A DNA stretch of 7,300 nt from Bacilli bacterium. Lineage in GTDB: Bacteria > Bacillota_I > Bacilli_A > RF39 > UBA660. Made by a program: the position numbers and the translations under genes. Below, one piece after another: positions 6,896 to 7,300 of the stretch; within the stretch, counting starts at the first letter, position 1; each line of letters opens with the position of its first letter. The notes beneath the pieces are model-generated. The model was not told the DNA's origin and did not search any database. It was given only the letters and a program-made list of their open reading frames with translations. Location: the NCBI GenBank assembly GCA_918219625.1, contig CAKJXT010000018.1, forward strand, positions 1 through 7,300, in the 5' to 3' direction.

Positions 6896-7300
6896 ATGTT
6901 GGAAAATATCAAAAATAATAGTATATTAGTAATACCAAATAATATAAAAAAAAGAATAATAAAAGAATTAAATAACAAACTATTAAATATAAAAATAATG
7001 TCATTAAATGAATTAACAAAAAAATACACATTTGATTATAATGAAAAAACAATATATTATCTAATGAAAAAAGAAAATATTAAATATGATATAGCTAAAA
7101 ATTATATAGAAAATATATATTACATAGAAAATAAAAACTACAACAACATAAAACTAGATAAATTAGTAGAAATTAAAAATTATTTAGAAGAAAACAATCT
7201 ATTAATATATGATAATTTATTCAAAGAATATATTAAAAATAAACCAATATATATATTAAATAATAAAATATCTAAGTATCAAGAAAAAATAATAAATGAA
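6896..7300 (+). CDS. N-terminal fragment of a possible AddB-like (PD-(D/E)XK nuclease family) protein
   Basis: An open frame runs from the ATG at 6896 to the window edge without a stop; 135 residues are visible. The start is supported by the SD AAAGGTGAT and a well-spaced promoter. A beta strand (SILVIPNN, 9-16), a helix rich in Lys, a second strand (IKIMSLNELTKKYTF, 32-46) and later LLIYDNLFKEYIKNKPIYIL (102-121) resemble, from memory, the start of AddB/RexB-like helicase-nuclease subunits in gut Bacilli: a degenerate helicase domain in which a short strand is followed by a (M/T)SLxEL segment. No catalytic motif can be present in so short a piece, and there is no clear Walker A. Composition is extremely rich in Asn, Lys and Ile. 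Treat the name as a lead; the call as a real gene is firm. Confidence 0.5.
   Translation, partial: MLENIKNNSILVIPNNIKKRIIKELNNKLLNIKIMSLNELTKKYTFDYNEKTIYYLMKKENIKYDIAKNYIENIYYIENKNYNNIKLDKLVEIKNYLEENNLLIYDNLFKEYIKNKPIYILNNKISKYQEKIINE

Overview
The window reads as chromosomal DNA of a very AT-rich Bacillota of class Bacilli. Two gene neighbourhoods point there. A SirA-like gene is followed by yneF, the same order as sirA(yneE)-yneF in Bacillus subtilis. tgt lies beside a TIGR04086/YrzE-type membrane protein, a pair also close together in B. subtilis. The G+C content looks like roughly a quarter by eye, AGA and AAA codons dominate, gaps are very short, and the partial surface protein at the left edge has a GVRPVI tail. 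Together these resemble uncultured gut Bacilli (Erysipelotrichales/RF39-like), but that placement is a guess. No mobile element, rRNA, tRNA or CRISPR array was seen.

Layout: (1) 2-763, 3' part of an exported-type protein, ending at a terminator. (2) 816-1468, a SirA-like replication inhibitor and YneF. The sirA upstream region has a perfect Spo0A box (TTCGACAA), a TATAAT 20 nt further on, and an SD built into the preceding terminator. (3) 1521-3429, a class-I glutamine-amidotransferase-like peptidase (C26) overlapping murF, the last cytoplasmic ligase of peptidoglycan precursor synthesis. (4) 3488-4600, tgt, convergent with (5) 4607-4978, a small four-helix membrane protein; one hairpin carries both stop codons. 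(6) 5050-6561, a YetF/DUF421 membrane protein and a pentapeptide-type repeat protein with 43-residue units. (7) 6670-6837, an unrecognised 55-aa coiled-coil protein with the best promoter in the window and its own terminator. (8) 6896-7300, the 5' end of a gene that may encode an AddB-like nuclease subunit.

Expression signals are unusually compact. Most -10 boxes lie 15-18 nt before the start codon, so the SD falls almost at the predicted 5' end of the mRNA. Most terminator hairpins begin inside the coding sequence and contain the stop codon.

The most interesting element is the sirA control region. A 0A box replaces the -35, the -10 lies in the hairpin of the upstream gene's terminator, and the descending arm of that hairpin is the sirA SD. 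Readthrough mRNA should hide the SD, while mRNA from the Spo0A-type promoter should expose it. This suggests that the link from Spo0A to SirA to DnaA known in Bacillus is kept in this lineage.
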